Source: Selaginella moellendorffii
Lineage: Eukaryota > Streptophyta > Lycopodiopsida > Selaginellales > Selaginellaceae
Assembly (NCBI RefSeq): GCF_000143415.4
Contig: NW_003314434.1
Coordinates: forward strand, 1-64,000
Length of the DNA: 64,000 bases
Reading direction: 5' to 3'
This document shows, one piece after another, positions 34,761-46,608 of the stretch. The notes below the pieces were generated by a model. It did no database searches, was not told the DNA's origin, and saw only the letters and a list, made by a program, of their open reading frames with translations. The translations under genes and the position numbers were made by a program. Every line of letters starts with the position of its first letter. Within the stretch, counting starts at the first letter, position 1.

Positions 34761-35234
34761 CGTTTGAGTTGAGTGTGTAGTTTCTTTGGACCAGCAGCTC
34801 TCTTCATGGACTGTGGTCAATTTTGTGTCGTGCTGAAAGCACAAAAGAGATTGAGGAGTCGTTACCGCACTTATCCAACAACGCCTGGAAAGCGCACAAC
34901 AATTGATGGATTCACAACAAAATTGCCACAATTGCATGCTCATCTCTTTCTCCGCATACCAGCAGTTGTTCAAAGTGAGCAAACACAAATCCTGCCAATG
35001 AGCCAATCCTGTTAATCCTACTGCGAATTCAATCGACATGCATTTGGGAATCCTCACCTCCACCCTTGCCCTGGGCAATAGTACCCTGAGCACAACAGAA
35101 TTGAGAATTCCTGCGAGGAAGAAACGTAGGATGAGCCATGTTCTTGATTGAAATGAAGCTGATTGGGAGAGCGCACTCACCTCAGCCCTTGCCAAACGAC
35201 CACAGCAGCTAAAAAGTCGCCTTTACAGAATGCA

Positions 35235-35921
35235 TCACTCATTCTCGATCTAGACAATACACTGGTATACGCTCATAAGGATCTCGTCTCTTCTGTAGAT
35301 TTCAGCATGGAATTCAACAATGATGCACCACTTCGTTGCTAGAGGCCGGTGAGTACGCTCGAACTTCTACATACTTAATTTTTCCTGTATATAAACTAGG
35401 GTTTATGGGCTAATCTATGCAAGCACATTAATAAAGATGCTCGAAGAGCTTCCACATCATAGACCAGGCGTAGATGAATTTCTGGGGAAGGTTTCAAAAG
35501 TATACGATCGTGGTGTTTAGTGCCGCCGAGGAGAAGTATGTCAACCTTATGGTTTGACCATCTGGATCCTACTGGGAGGCTTGTGTCGAGGAGGCTACAT
35601 GGTGCCAATTGCGTTGTTCTAAAGGACGGGACGAAAGTCAAGAATCTTGACCATGCAGGGTTTGGGGATTTCAAGCGGGTGGTGGCACTGGATGACATTA
35701 TTGACTTCTACCAAGGTCATCAAGAGAGCGTGGTGGTGGCTCCAAAGTTTGAGGGGTCAAAGGATGACCACTTCTTGGCAGATGTAACCCCTTTCCTCCT
35801 TGCCCTGTCAAAGTGTTCGGATTTTACCAAAGGTACCCATCGCTGGAATATTGGACAATGTGTGGAGAAGCAAGGCAAATTGTACGTCCCAGACCAATTC
35901 GATGATGAATGGGTTGTGTAA
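35235..35921 (+). pseudogene. FCP1/SCP-type phosphatase pseudogene (unit E)
   Basis: The initiator region of the intact copy (atgaagaagaca) is missing: sequence enters at CTCATTCTCGATC. About 115 bp are inserted at about 35,334-35,450, including 'cctgtatataaactagggtt', which resembles the TATA region of the local gypsy LTR. Further small indels follow (for example near 35,505 and 35,553). The C-terminal half stays open from about 35,553 to 35,921. Confidence 0.9.
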
Positions 35922-36115
35922 AATTGATTTGCTAAAGTCTGTAATAAATAATTATAAAATTTTCAAGTATTTAAATAATAAATTTAAAGCCTGAAAACTC
36001 GAAGAAAATCTCAAGCTTTGTTGATCTTTTATACATATGTTACAAAAGTGAATCATCCTAGTAATGAGCTCACAAACTTTTGCTTGGCTGAGCCCAAAGC
36101 TCTGGAAAAGAAGAG

Positions 36116-39100
36116 CTACCTCAGTTGGAAGTTGAGGTACTTGATACAGTAGGCGAACATGAAGGCGAAGAAGACCGAGAAGCCGACCAAGACACCCCCG
36201 ACGGCACCCAAAAAGTCGTGGTCGTAACCAAAGTAGCTCTCCACAAACGCCTTGACGGTCGTGCGTCGGCCATCGGGTGTGGTGAGAGGCGTGAGATCGT
36301 CTCCATATTGGGACGCGATCAGGCCATACACTGTCCACGCAACCGGACAGATCCAATAGTACCAGATCCACCACTTTGGAATTCTCTGCAATGGAATGGA
36401 ACGTTGTGAGGAAACAAACGAAAGCAAAAGAATGGATGCAGCTTACCGGCTTGGGAATCATAAAGCCCGAGAAGAGATTGAAGAGCGAGTAGAAGGAAGA
36501 GGCCATGATGGCAGCGACCTGGTGGTTTGGGGTGATCGACACGGCCATCATGCCGTAGTACGTGAAGTACATGAAAGTGAAGAACATGACGAAGAAGTAC
36601 CACATGAACTTGGCAGCGCTCCACTCGAAGTTGATCATCGAGTACGTGATGCCGGCGTAGAAGATCGTTTGCAGGAAAATGTATGGTATCTCGATAAGAA
36701 CCTGATCAAGAGTTTAGTGTGAATGAATGAAACATAGTGTGGAGTGCAGAAACTTACTTGAGCTAGAGCATAAGGAAGGGCCGAGTACATTCCAGCAGCA
36801 CGCTCCCTGTAAAACACAGTTCTCTCGGTGGCGACAACTGGCTGGACTGTGGAGCAATTGTTGACCCCCAAAAACATGGTAGCACCATACATTGCACCAG
36901 CCACGTTAAAGAGATCTTGTTGTCTACTCCTGTAGAGTTTCCAAAACGGCGTTAACATGAGGAAATGAGTAGAGATGTTCTACCTCTTTGGTCCAACGTT
37001 CCAAAAGATCGATCCAAACAAGAGCGCTGACATGATTGTGAACAAGAACCGGACGCAGTTGTAATCGGGACTCCTCCAGTATGTCCAGTTTTGCTTCCAC
37101 AAGCACGACTTGAGCTGACCGTAAAAGGATTGAGAGTACTGCGTTGAGAAGTGGAGGTCTCGCCTGTCAGGAGCTGGGACGCTCAGCTCCTTCACAAGAG
37201 CCTTGTTCCGTCTGTAAGAAAAAGAAGATCATGCCAAGGTAAGAGAGAAACTAGAAAACTCACTGGTAGAGTGACGAGTTCAAGTAGATGTTTGCAAAGT
37301 CCACGTTCATTTTCTGTTCCACGCTCGTTGAGCTCACCTCAAGCATCCATGTTGCGGGGTTATAGCCGTCTTTAATCTTCTGGACTCCCGGAATCGCTTC
37401 GAAGTAGTCGATCAGCTTTTGGGAATTCCTGCCTAGCGGCCCAGCGTAGACAACCTGCCCTCCTCTCTTCAACAAGAGAAGCTCGTCGAAGGCCTCGAAG
37501 ATGTCAATGCTCGGCTGGTGGATGGTACATACGACGGTTCTTCCAGTGTCGACTGTGTTCCTCACCGTTCTCATCACGATTGCGGCAGCTCTTGCGTCCA
37601 ACCCGGACGTTGGCTCGTCCATAAAGATGATGGAAGGATTTGCTACGAGCTCCACGGCTATTGTAAGACGCTTGCGTTGCTCAGTGGATAGTCCAGTCAC
37701 TCCAGGAAGGCCAACGATTGCGTCCCCGAGGCTCTCTAATTCCACCAGCTCCATAACTTCGTCGACGAATTGCTGCAACGAAAACATATCAAGACAGATT
37801 CGGCGTAAAGCAGTCTTTTACCATCTTGCTGTCGGCGTCAACGTCTTTAGATAGTCGCAGCCACGCCGAAAATATCAGAGACTCCCGAATGGTCACTTGT
37901 GGCGAGTGAATGTCGTTTTGTTCACAGTAGCCTGAAATCCTCGCGAAAGTTTCTTGCTTTTTGGGATAGCCAGAAATTTTGATATCGCCTTCGATGTAGC
38001 CGCCAGTCTTCCTTCCCGCCAGGACGTCCATCAGTGTTGTTTTTCCAGCACCACTGACACCCATGAGTGAAGTGAGCACCCCGGGGCGGAAAGCTCCAGT
38101 CACATTGTTTAACAGCTGAAGCCGGGGCTCCGTAACTCCCTGCTCCTTCATTTCCTGATGTCAGAAGAAACATGTCAGAGAACAATATACCAGAAACCAA
38201 ATGAACACGTACCGCTGGCATGTCAACAAAGTAGCTTATATCATTGAACGAAATTGACAAAGGTGTGAAAGGTAGAATCATTCCCCGCTTTGGAGCAAGT
38301 CCCTCTACGGTTGCCAGATTCATGTCTTCTCTCCCCATTGAGATTCTCTGCATTTGAACACCTGAAGGAAAGAAAAACCATTAAACCATCAAGTTGGAAG
38401 CTCGCAGACAGCAAGTATACAAACCGCCCAAGTTGTTCGCGTCAGTAGAAGATAGTGAGCGCGGGAGGGATCTCCTGTTTGAACGTTCTTGGGATTTCGC
38501 GTACGGATCATATTCAGTACCTTGCTGGCTGGCTTGGATCTCTGCCATAGATTCCTCGGAGATAACAGCCTGAGGCTTTCCGAGAGCTGTTCATAAAGAC
38601 GGTTCTGTTAGCTCCAGTTTGCTTCAAATAATGTGGTATACTGACGTTTCAAGAATGTCAAAGCCAGTGTATAGATAACGTTGAAAAGTGTAACAAAACC
38701 AACTAAAGCTGCGACACCAATCCAGAACCAATAGCCTCTATACTGAAACGATCTGTCTCGAAGAGCTTTAACACCCAGCGTGAGCGTTGAGTTCACCACG
38801 GGCTGTACAAGAAAAAAAAAAAAACGTTGGGTTTCCTATAATCTCAAATAACGTTGCGCACCTGTCGCCAGCGAGGCGCTAGCAGCTCGTTGATACTGAT
38901 TGCACTGTCTGCATATGTTAGAGGAGAAATCCAGTAACCCCATATCCACCACGACGGAATTCTATCTGAAATTTTGTAAGAGAAGCTCCTTGAGGTTAGC
39001 AGGAGTTTGTAGCAGCCAAGTACCTTTTGATATAATGAATCCTCCAAGCACGAACACGACAAGTAGCGAAAAGGCTCCTCCGGTGTTCGAGATGATCATA

Positions 39101-41852
39101 GTCCGGCACAAACCCGCAATGCAGCGGAAAAGTGACGATGCCATTTGATGCACAAGCAGGAGCACTAGAAAGTGCTTGAAAAATCTACAAGATAAAAACT
39201 TCATTCACCTGCATGAGAAAAGCTTGTAGAAGACTTACCGTCCGGCCTCGGGTGCGAGCCCCTCGACATAATAAGTCATGGCAGTCCATATAAAGGACTC
39301 AATCATTGCAAATGGAAGGCTCAGGGCGTAAGTTGGTAGCGTGTAAGCCCATGCCGGATGAAAGAGCAAGTCTCGCTGTTTGAAAAACACGGGAAGGCGA
39401 GTGATAGTGATTGAAACCTCAGAGAATCCGTTAAACATGATGGTGATGAGCGAGAAAAATAAGGCCCCCAGGTAAGCATTTGCGTCGTTGAGATTTCTTT
39501 GATGCATTCTCGTTCGCAAGAAAACGGTCATGGCAACGAAAGCCATAATAACAATCTATAACAAAGCATAAGAACAGATTACAAAAACGAAACCAAAGGG
39601 AATTCATACCTGCACGGATTTAAAGACGTAGACGAAAGAATTTCGCTTCACCAGCAACCACTCTTTAGCAAATCCTGCTTTGAAAAGTTCCAGGTTGCTC
39701 ACAGAGTATCTTTTGAAGACTAGAGCTGCTTTGTGGCTGCTGGACTTGTGGTATGGATGCTTGAGTTCCGCGGTCAGCTGCTGTCCAACGTGAAATTGTT
39801 TGAATCTTTCAGTGAATTCTTTGACGGAAATGTATTTGTATGGTCGACGACTATCAGCCCAGTATTGCTGCTGGTCTTTGCGAGAAGTTACCTGATCAAA
39901 CGGCACAGCAAAAACCTCACGGAATAAGTCAAAGCCAGCATAAAGATCAAATTTCGCACTCACCTCCTGCAGAAAGTCCGCAATGCCTTTCCGATCGGGA
40001 CACCTGAACCCACAGCTCTCGAAAAACTCCATTACGTACTTCCTCGGGCCCTGATACACAATCTGACCCTCTGAAAGAAGAATGATGTCGTCGAAGAGAT
40101 TGAAAGTTTCGGGCGCTGGTTGGAGGAGTGACATGAACACGGTCCCTTCGATAACGTGAGCAAATTGCTGGAGGCATTTCACGATCTGGAAGGTGGTGGA
40201 GCTGTCAAGACCTGTTGAGATCTCGTCCATGAACAAAGTCTTCGTAGGCCCAACTATCATTTCTCCTGGCAAAGGTAAAGATAAACAAATTATAAACAAA
40301 TTCTAGAGCGGCTTTTTTCTTTATCGCATACCTGTGGTGACTCGCTTTTTCTGCCCTCCGGAAATTCCACGTCTCATGTCGTCTCCCACCATCGTGTCCG
40401 CACAGACATCAAGGCCAAGAATCTGCAAATATGAAAAAGAGCGATTAGCTCATCCAAAGATAACGAATTTTCTTGTCCAGAAAGCGAACCTTCAAAGTGT
40501 AGTCAGTGATAATGGCATTCTGGACACCTTCAGTGGCTGTGGCCTACAGCAAAAAGATAAGAAGAAAAGTCCGCTTCAGCAAAAAAAAAAAAAAAAAAAA
40601 ACCAGTGAAGGAAACGGCGTTCCGACTTCACCTTCATGTAGAGATCAATGTGGGCATCGGGAAGAATCTCCGCTTCCTTTTCTCGTCTCGCAAGCTCCGC
40701 TAATAACTCTAGGAGCGCAGAACAAGCTCTAGGATTAGACACATTCCTAAAAGGCACCAAAAGTTTTAGCTCACCATATCGAGTACCGACTCCTTGACAT
40801 CTTGCTGAGAACTCCAGTGTCTCGCGAACAGTCATCTCACCGACGTGTAGATCGTGCTGGCTGATATAAGCCGACGTCTTTTGCGGAACGAACTCGTCAA
40901 GCTCGTAGCCATTGTATGTGACTTGTCCCCTCGTCTGCACGAGAGCATCAGAAAAGAAGCCAAGAGCCCTAGGAGGAAATGTCATCTACCTTGAGAGTTG
41001 GGTCCAATTTTCCAGCCAATGCAAGTAGCAATGTCGTTTTTCCTGAGCTCGGAGGACCAAGCAAGAGCGTCATCCTGCCAGCGCCAACGAGAGAATGTTT
41101 CAGTCCCTGTTTTCTCTGCTTTTGGAATCGTACCTTCCAGGCTTGATGATTCCACTCACATCCTTGAGGATTGTAAGAGTGGTGCTTTTTCCAGTAGAGA
41201 TTCCCACGACGCCGAGGAGCATCTGGGCAATCAACGAATCCTCCATGAATCAAAACTCAAGTGACAAAACTATGAATCTTTGGTACCTCTGCCGTGTTCC
41301 TGACAGCGTTCCAGAGTGTGGGCAGCGCTCTTCCTCCCACCATGCATTCCGCATTGATCGTCACATTCTCGAAGCGCACCTCGGTGGTGGGCAGCTCGAT
41401 CCCGACTCTGCCATCCAAGAAGATCGTCTTGAGCAATCAAGCACAAGAGTGAGTAGCAGGATGGGCTCTAACCTGTCGATTCGATTCCGGAGCTTCTTGA
41501 GGAACTTCTCATTGTCTTCCTCGGTGGCCTGGATGAGATTGTCCATGAGGATCTGCCGCTCCAGCGGCCCCAAATTCCGCACATCGATCTCCTGGTGGAC
41601 AACCCGGCTGCCCTGGAGGTTCTTGAGGATCGTGGTGCGCAGCCGATCATACGTGGGCAGCTTCTCCAGCGCGGCCCACCGGAGAGCCTCCTCATCGTCG
41701 TTCGCCGCGGGAACCGTCCGCGAGGTGGAAGATCGGCTGAAGACGCTCTCGGGACCGATCCCCCAGTTGCGGACGCTGCTACTGCGCAGGCTGCCGCGCC
41801 GGCTGTTGTTCCCCCACGCATCGATGTGCTCAAACTTACCAGAGTGCGCCAT
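36116..41852 (-). CDS. Full-size ABCG (PDR-type) transporter, multi-exon
   Basis: This is a complete plant PDR layout read through many exons with short introns. The N-terminus ([31 protein letters not shown]) is followed by NBD1 with Walker [12 protein letters not shown], signature [13 protein letters not shown] and Walker [16 protein letters not shown] first membrane domain follows ([28 protein letters not shown]). NBD2 has Walker [20 protein letters not shown], signature [10 protein letters not shown] and Walker [17 protein letters not shown]. The second membrane domain has [26 protein letters not shown] and [16 protein letters not shown], and the protein ends [11 protein letters not shown]. 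Exon 1 is 41,852-41,473; the last exon ends at 36,116. Family members export terpenoids, waxes, hormones or toxins across the plasma membrane; the substrate is unknown. A W-box cluster lies upstream. Its last exon is the source-type sequence for all ABCG tips in the repeat array. Confidence 0.92.
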
Positions 41853-42224
41853 GGTATCTCAAGAACGGTGATTTCCGGCGCTCAAATCCCTGTCATTCTC
41901 GCGTGAAATCTGTGGCGCCCCGGGGGAAATGCGCTCGTTCTTGAAGAACGAACGGCGATCCAAATACCTCGCGATTTCGCGAAATATTTCCCACCTGATC
42001 AGGCTCCAAGAATCCAAGTGCTGTGGCGCAAGATCTCTCCTGCTCGCCCGCCGCGCCTGGCCGCGATCGATCGATCAGGGAGGAGATGCCGCTCAACGAA
42101 GGAGGGAGGGAGGAGGAGAGGATAAGAGATGCCCGCCGCTCTCTCTTGAGCGCGTCTCTAGGGAAGACACGGCCTGCCCGCTTGCAAGCCTTTTTTAAAT
42201 TTACAAGCCGAGCCCCGGTCAACC

Positions 42225-42232
42225 ACACGTGT
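42225..42232. promoter_or_regulatory. G-box palindrome ACACGTGT upstream of the ABCG gene
   Basis: This is a perfect CACGTG core about 375 bp upstream of the ABCG start codon, followed closely by a second ACGT core (aacacgtcac). It is a typical bHLH/bZIP site; function is inferred. Confidence 0.4.
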
Positions 42233-42414
42233 TCCAAACACGTCACTCACATCATGCCGCGTGGCAGTGCCATGCAGGACATTGCGGTGATCTGGACAGT
42301 GACGTGGAGTCCAGGGAATTCCACTAGAAAAACGATTCTTATCAAACTAAAACAACAATGGCTGCGCACTCACAGTTCTCACCAACTCCGGAGTATATTC
42401 CATGCTGCAGGCTG

Positions 42415-42546
42415 TTGACTGTCTTTGACATCTAGTCAATTTAACTGTTGACTTACTGTAGCGTGGCTGGCCGATACAATCCAAGCCCGACTCGAACAAA
42501 CAGTCCACCATAATTGACCTGGCGCTGTCGCTTGGTCAATGGTCAA
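42415..42546. promoter_or_regulatory. Cluster of seven W-box cores (TTGAC/GTCAA)
   Basis: TTGAC or its complement occurs at 42,415, 42,425, 42,435, 42,448, 42,514, 42,534 and 42,541 within 132 bp, about 560-690 bp upstream of the ABCG start. WRKY factors bind TTGAC(C/T), and PDR-type ABCG genes are often pathogen- or elicitor-induced, so this is a plausible defence-response enhancer. Confidence 0.5.
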
Positions 42547-42988
42547 TCCTCTCAGGCGTAAATGCCAAAATATATTCTCCTCCCAAAATATATTCTCCCG
42601 ACAATATGGAACATTCTATGTACGTACGTACGAACGACCAAAGACAAGGATGTCTCAACGCAAGGAACGTTGTCTTCGTCTAAATAAATCACTTGGATGC
42701 TGAATCTCCTTTTGCAAAACGTCGTTACCACATACTCAATGCTTTTGACGATAAGAATCCCTGTCACGTAGCGCTGCTGTTCCCACTTACACGAAAAAGG
42801 AAGGGTAGGCAGCGAAGATCCACCGCCGTTTTTTTGACTCGGCGTCCCTCTTTATTCTCTTGCCCTGGCGGCCGACCACTTCGTGTTTCCACTACTCTTC
42901 TGCGTTTTGATCGTGTCCACGTTATGTCTTTCAGTTTTCTCGGTCTCGTCGAAGTTTGAGGTGTAAACGTTATTTATGTCGTGACTGA
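42547..42988. other. Intergenic sequence between ABCG and CorA genes
   Basis: No gene is recognised. An 88-residue open frame at 42,693-42,959 has no familiar features. The repeated 'aaaatatattctcc' at about 42,570-42,600 is a short tandem duplication. Confidence 0.4.
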
Positions 42989-45358
42989 CTAGCCAGCCTT
43001 TGGCATCCTTTGCGACGTAAACTTCCTCTCAGAGGCCTGTAGCAAAAAGCACGTTTCATCTCACATCAAACTTGACTTTTGACTTGCCTCGAGGTAGCTA
43101 TCCTGATTCCTGTCGAACATGCGGAATAAAAAATCGATCTCCCTCTGTGCATGCCAGCGAAGAATTATGTAAGCCCAAACGTTCCCAAGGATATGATAAT
43201 TCCCAAACCTGTCGCATGAAACGCGAGGAAGGATGGCTCCGGAGAATTTGATGGAATTGCTCTTTGGAAATGTTGCGGCCTCCAGCTAAAAGAACAAAGT
43301 CCCACTGTTACTAGTGTGTGCTAATTAGCGCAGAAGTTGATACCTTTTAGCTCAATGTCCCTGAAAATCTCTTCAATGTCATCGATATGCTGAAGTAGAT
43401 CAAGGAGTGCCGCATGTTCCTGTCACCATCGATTTGAGCTTCGTTATTTTACCAAGAGTTAAGTATAACCTGTGCACGGCGTCTGTCCACAAAACGGGGC
43501 CAAACTCGGAATCCAACTATCAGCGCTACGCCAAGGATTGTTGCTGTACACAGGGTTGTTCCTGCTATCAGCCGGAACATATTGGGATCGTTCTCCCAGC
43601 CACTGGAATAGAATAGAGAGAATTAAAACTTTGCATTCCGAAAGAGAAGACTTATATGCTGCGTACTTGGTGACGTTCATGCCAAAAAAGCTGCCAGGTA
43701 AAGTTGCCCTGCAAAACCAGTACCATGTATCAACGACCAGGAGCTTGTAAAGAAAAAAATAATCCCATAATCTTACAGACTGAATGACAGTGTGGCAAAA
43801 CTAATGTATAGGTTGGTAGTGATAATACGGTTTCGTGTAGCATCCAGGCCTAGCTCCCAAACCTGCCATAGCGACAAAGACAAAACTTAAAGACGGAGAA
43901 AACCCAGTCAAAGACCTCTTGAGCCGCATCCATTTCCTTCCTCAACTCTTCCAGAACAGCGCCAGCGTCGTCAATCTAGCCTCAAAAACAGTACTTAGGT
44001 ATGAATGTATAATCTACCACAGACTCACCTCTCTCAAGTATGTAAATAGCATGTCTGCAGCTAGTTGGCGAACCTTGGCCTTTGCTTTCTCAGAGTCAAC
44101 ATCTACACAACTGCCGGAAACGAAAAAATCAAGAAAGAACCATCTACGAAAAAGAAGACATAAATGACCTTGCAGGGACTTCCAGGCAGAATGACCGAAG
44201 CATTTCCTCACTGTTCAAAACCTGGAAAATTTCCAAAAACGCGCATAATAACGTTTCTAGGACTTTTCAAAGAAGAGAATAACCTGGTCCATAACTTCGT
44301 GCGTATCCCTGATGTCATGTTCCACTTCTGTCAGCGATCGTTTCAGTGGCAGCAGTCTCTGCAACCTGTATACAAACGCATTAAAACGAGAAAATGAAAG
44401 AAAATAACATAATGTCGCGGCTGTACATACCGACCAGTACTAACGCCAAGGGTTAAATCCTCGAGTGCCCGTTCCGCAACCACTGTCAATCTTGTAAAAG
44501 TGGTCAAGTAGAAAGCTGCGCGCCTGGCCTTTACCTTTCAACTTTCTGGTTGAAAAAGTTGCTAGTTTCTTCAAACAGGCATTCCATCATCCGGAGGTGG
44601 AAAGGCATTTGGTCCATATGAGAGTTTGGCGTATCCCTCGCATACCTAGCCAGTGAAGTTGCAAAAGCATCCCTAGCTGCTCTGAGAACGTTTGCATTAG
44701 CAAAAACAGTGTGAAAATCTCAAAAAAAAAAAACTGTCCCTAACTTGTGTGTCACGTCTGTTTCCACTTTCTTAGTTGGAACGACAGCTTCTCGCGGCTG
44801 GCGTCTACAAAACAAAACAAAAGTATGTAAACACAGAACAAACATCAACCGAATATGAAGGAAAAAAAGGATACAAAACCTCCTGTGTGCATCAAAAAGC
44901 AGACAAAAATCTCTGGAAACAAGGGCTCTGACGTTTTCCATCCTCACCAACACCTACACAAAGTTTTATATCACAAAAGAAAAACAAACACTCATAGCTT
45001 TACCTTGTCATACCGCAATGCGAGCGTCGCTCGACTTGGAATGAAAGAATTCCCAGTGATCACATCCATATCTCTCGGATGGATCCCCTAAAGCAGCAAC
45101 ATTTTTAATTCTCTCCATTGAAAAAACTATATCTAAACTCACCAATTCAACCAAGCTGAGGGATAACGTCTCCCAAACCCCATTCTTGTCGATCTTGATG
45201 ACGCTGTACCTCTTGCCGCCGTCATCGCTATTGAATCGACTGCCGGCAGCTCCATTGATCCAACGACACGAGAGCGCGAGAAAACCGGCTCCAGATCCGA
45301 TCGATCCAGCTCTCTTCCTCACGCCAATGCCAATGATCCCGCTGCATACCTTAAACAT
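42989..45358 (-). CDS. CorA/MRS2-type magnesium transporter with C-terminal EF-hand
   Basis: This multi-exon gene starts MFKVCSGIIGIGVRKRAGS, an Arg/Lys-rich, acid-poor N-terminus suggesting organelle targeting. The soluble domain has RATLALRYDK, VRMENVRALVSRDFCLLFDA, RMMECLFEETSNFF and EVEHDIRDTHEVMDQVL. The membrane part has LATLPGSFFGMNVT, containing the Gly-Met-Asn motif that defines the CorA/MRS2 pore, then GWENDPNMF and a second hydrophobic helix ending in Arg-rich residues. After that come DIEEIFRDIELK and FLFRMFDRNQDSYLE. If the intron beginning GCAAGTC is spliced (GC-AG, 51 bp), the last exon gives ASERKFTSQRMPKAG and a TAG at 42,989, completing an EF-hand loop DRNQDSYLEASE. Without that splice the protein stops eight residues after DSYLE. 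Mitochondrial or plastid Mg uptake is likely, by family. The exact N-terminal exon boundaries were not all resolved. Confidence 0.8.
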
Positions 45359-45621
45359 TAAAACCTAGCCCTAAAATCTCCCCACAAAGGCGCGGCAAAT
45401 ATCTTTACAAAAAAATCTTATACAAAGAACGATCTCCTTGATTCTTTTCGTGTGTGTATAGACAATTGTGATGACCGATCGAATGACCTGTGTCACGCAA
45501 AGAAAACCAAGAACATCAGAGTGATGAAGGAAAAATAGCCTTGTACCTGAGATGATTTTCATGCGTGGAGCCAAAACTTTCGCGCGAGTCGCAAAGAATG
45601 GAAAATCTGGAGAGCTGTTCT

Positions 45622-46608
45622 TTAGATCTTTCGTTGAGCGTTCCTCGTAGAGCTGTTCATCTCTCTGTGAAGCTGACGAGCAAAATCCTCGTCGATCTCT
45701 TCGGCCGTCTTGGCTTTCTCTGCTGGAGGAGGAGGAGGAAGAACTGGAGCTTCCATTCCTTCCTCTGGATCATCCGGACCCTCGCCCAAGCTCTTGGCGA
45801 TCAAAAGATCCTCTTTTGCCGCGAGCGCTGCGTTGTTGAGAGCGTTCCTAGCGAGCATGGCGGCCTTGACGGCAGCCGCGGCCTTGGCAGCGGCAGCAGC
45901 CTTGGCAGTGACGGCCGCCTTGAGAGCCTGCGCCGCCGCGTCTCGAGCAGCGGCAAGAACATCCTCGGGACTTCTTTCGAGCTCCTGTTCTTGGTGCCCC
46001 TGGATCATATCAATCGCCCGCGGCTTCTTTAGACTCGGCTGTTCTTCACCCCTCCTACACTCGCAGCAAACGAAAGTTGGCGGCTCCAGCGGCAGCGGTG
46101 CTGGATTCGCCTCCGTCTCACAGCGGGCGTGCACGGATCTTTGGCAGCGGCAGCAAGCGATCCAATCTTCTCCACTGCCGGCATTTTCTTGGAACACCAC
46201 CAAGCAGTGGGGGCATCCCATGTAGAGAAGCGTGCACGCTCTACACAAGAACTGATAAATCCCTCCATCTTTCACTCGCCGCCAGGCACCGCTGCCTTCC
46301 CTGTCTCCACACCTCACGCAAGCCTCGAGAGGATCCTTCTTCTCCATGGCTTCCAGAAGCGCGCCCTCCGAGAGAAAAACCACGAGACCATCCGGGCAAA
46401 TCCGGGAGCGCGAGAGAGGAGGAGGAGGAAGAATTCCAGTCGCAATTGGAGCGCTGCTGTTGCTAATCCCGTTGTTCTTGAGGCCGATGAGATGGCGCTT
46501 GCGCGGGGGCAGCGATGCCGGCGCATTCTTCGTACCTTCGATCTCCATGTCGGTGGCGAGGAGCGAGGCCGTGGGCAATGCGTCGTCGCCCTCGCTCCCC
46601 TCGTCCAT
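45622..46608 (-). CDS. Zinc-finger protein with Ala-rich coiled region, intronless, 328 aa
   Basis: A single open frame. Residues about 95-180 contain spaced Cys pairs (CVRCGD, CRACTLLYMGCPHC, CCRCQRSVHARC, FVCCEC), consistent with a PHD/RING-like cross-braced zinc fold, though I cannot assign a named family. Residues about 215-265 are a long Ala/Lys helix (AAVTAKAAAAAKAAAAVKAA), likely coiled coil, followed by a Pro run and an acidic tail. There is no signal peptide; a nuclear chromatin or adaptor role is a guess from the zinc-finger type. It shares a 53-bp start-to-start region with the divergent HAD gene at 46,662. Confidence 0.7.
   Translation of the reverse strand: MDEGSEGDDALPTASLLATDMEIEGTKNAPASLPPRKRHLIGLKNNGISNSSAPIATGILPPPPLSRSRICPDGLVVFLSEGALLEAMEKKDPLEACVRCGDREGSGAWRRVKDGGIYQFLCRACTLLYMGCPHCLVVFQENAGSGEDWIACCRCQRSVHARCETEANPAPLPLEPPTFVCCECRRGEEQPSLKKPRAIDMIQGHQEQELERSPEDVLAAARDAAAQALKAAVTAKAAAAAKAAAAVKAAMLARNALNNAALAAKEDLLIAKSLGEGPDDPEEGMEAPVLPPPPPAEKAKTAEEIDEDFARQLHREMNSSTRNAQRKI

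Larger units (their letters stand above)
32085..35999. repeat. Composite repeat unit E (diverged)
   Basis: It has the same order of parts as unit A: ABCG tip, AT-rich spacer, sequence equivalent to 870-1610 at about 33,340-34,060, kinase C-lobe remnant, promoter region, phosphatase relic. It differs by a SET-domain insertion at about 34,075-34,365, an approximately 870-bp deletion of the kinase N-lobe, and an LTR-like insertion in the phosphatase. It ends beside the intact ABCG gene. Confidence 0.8.

Noticed and set aside
41095-41871. 258-residue plus-strand frame opposite the 5' end of the ABCG gene
   Set aside because: It is antisense to well-supported ABCG exons and has no recognisable domain.
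42693-42959. 88-residue plus-strand frame between ABCG and CorA genes
   Set aside because: No homology, no splice context, and a basic low-information composition.
45710-46225. Ala-rich plus-strand frame opposite the zinc-finger gene
   Set aside because: It is an antisense shadow of the Ala-rich helix (GCN codons read as GC-rich in both directions).
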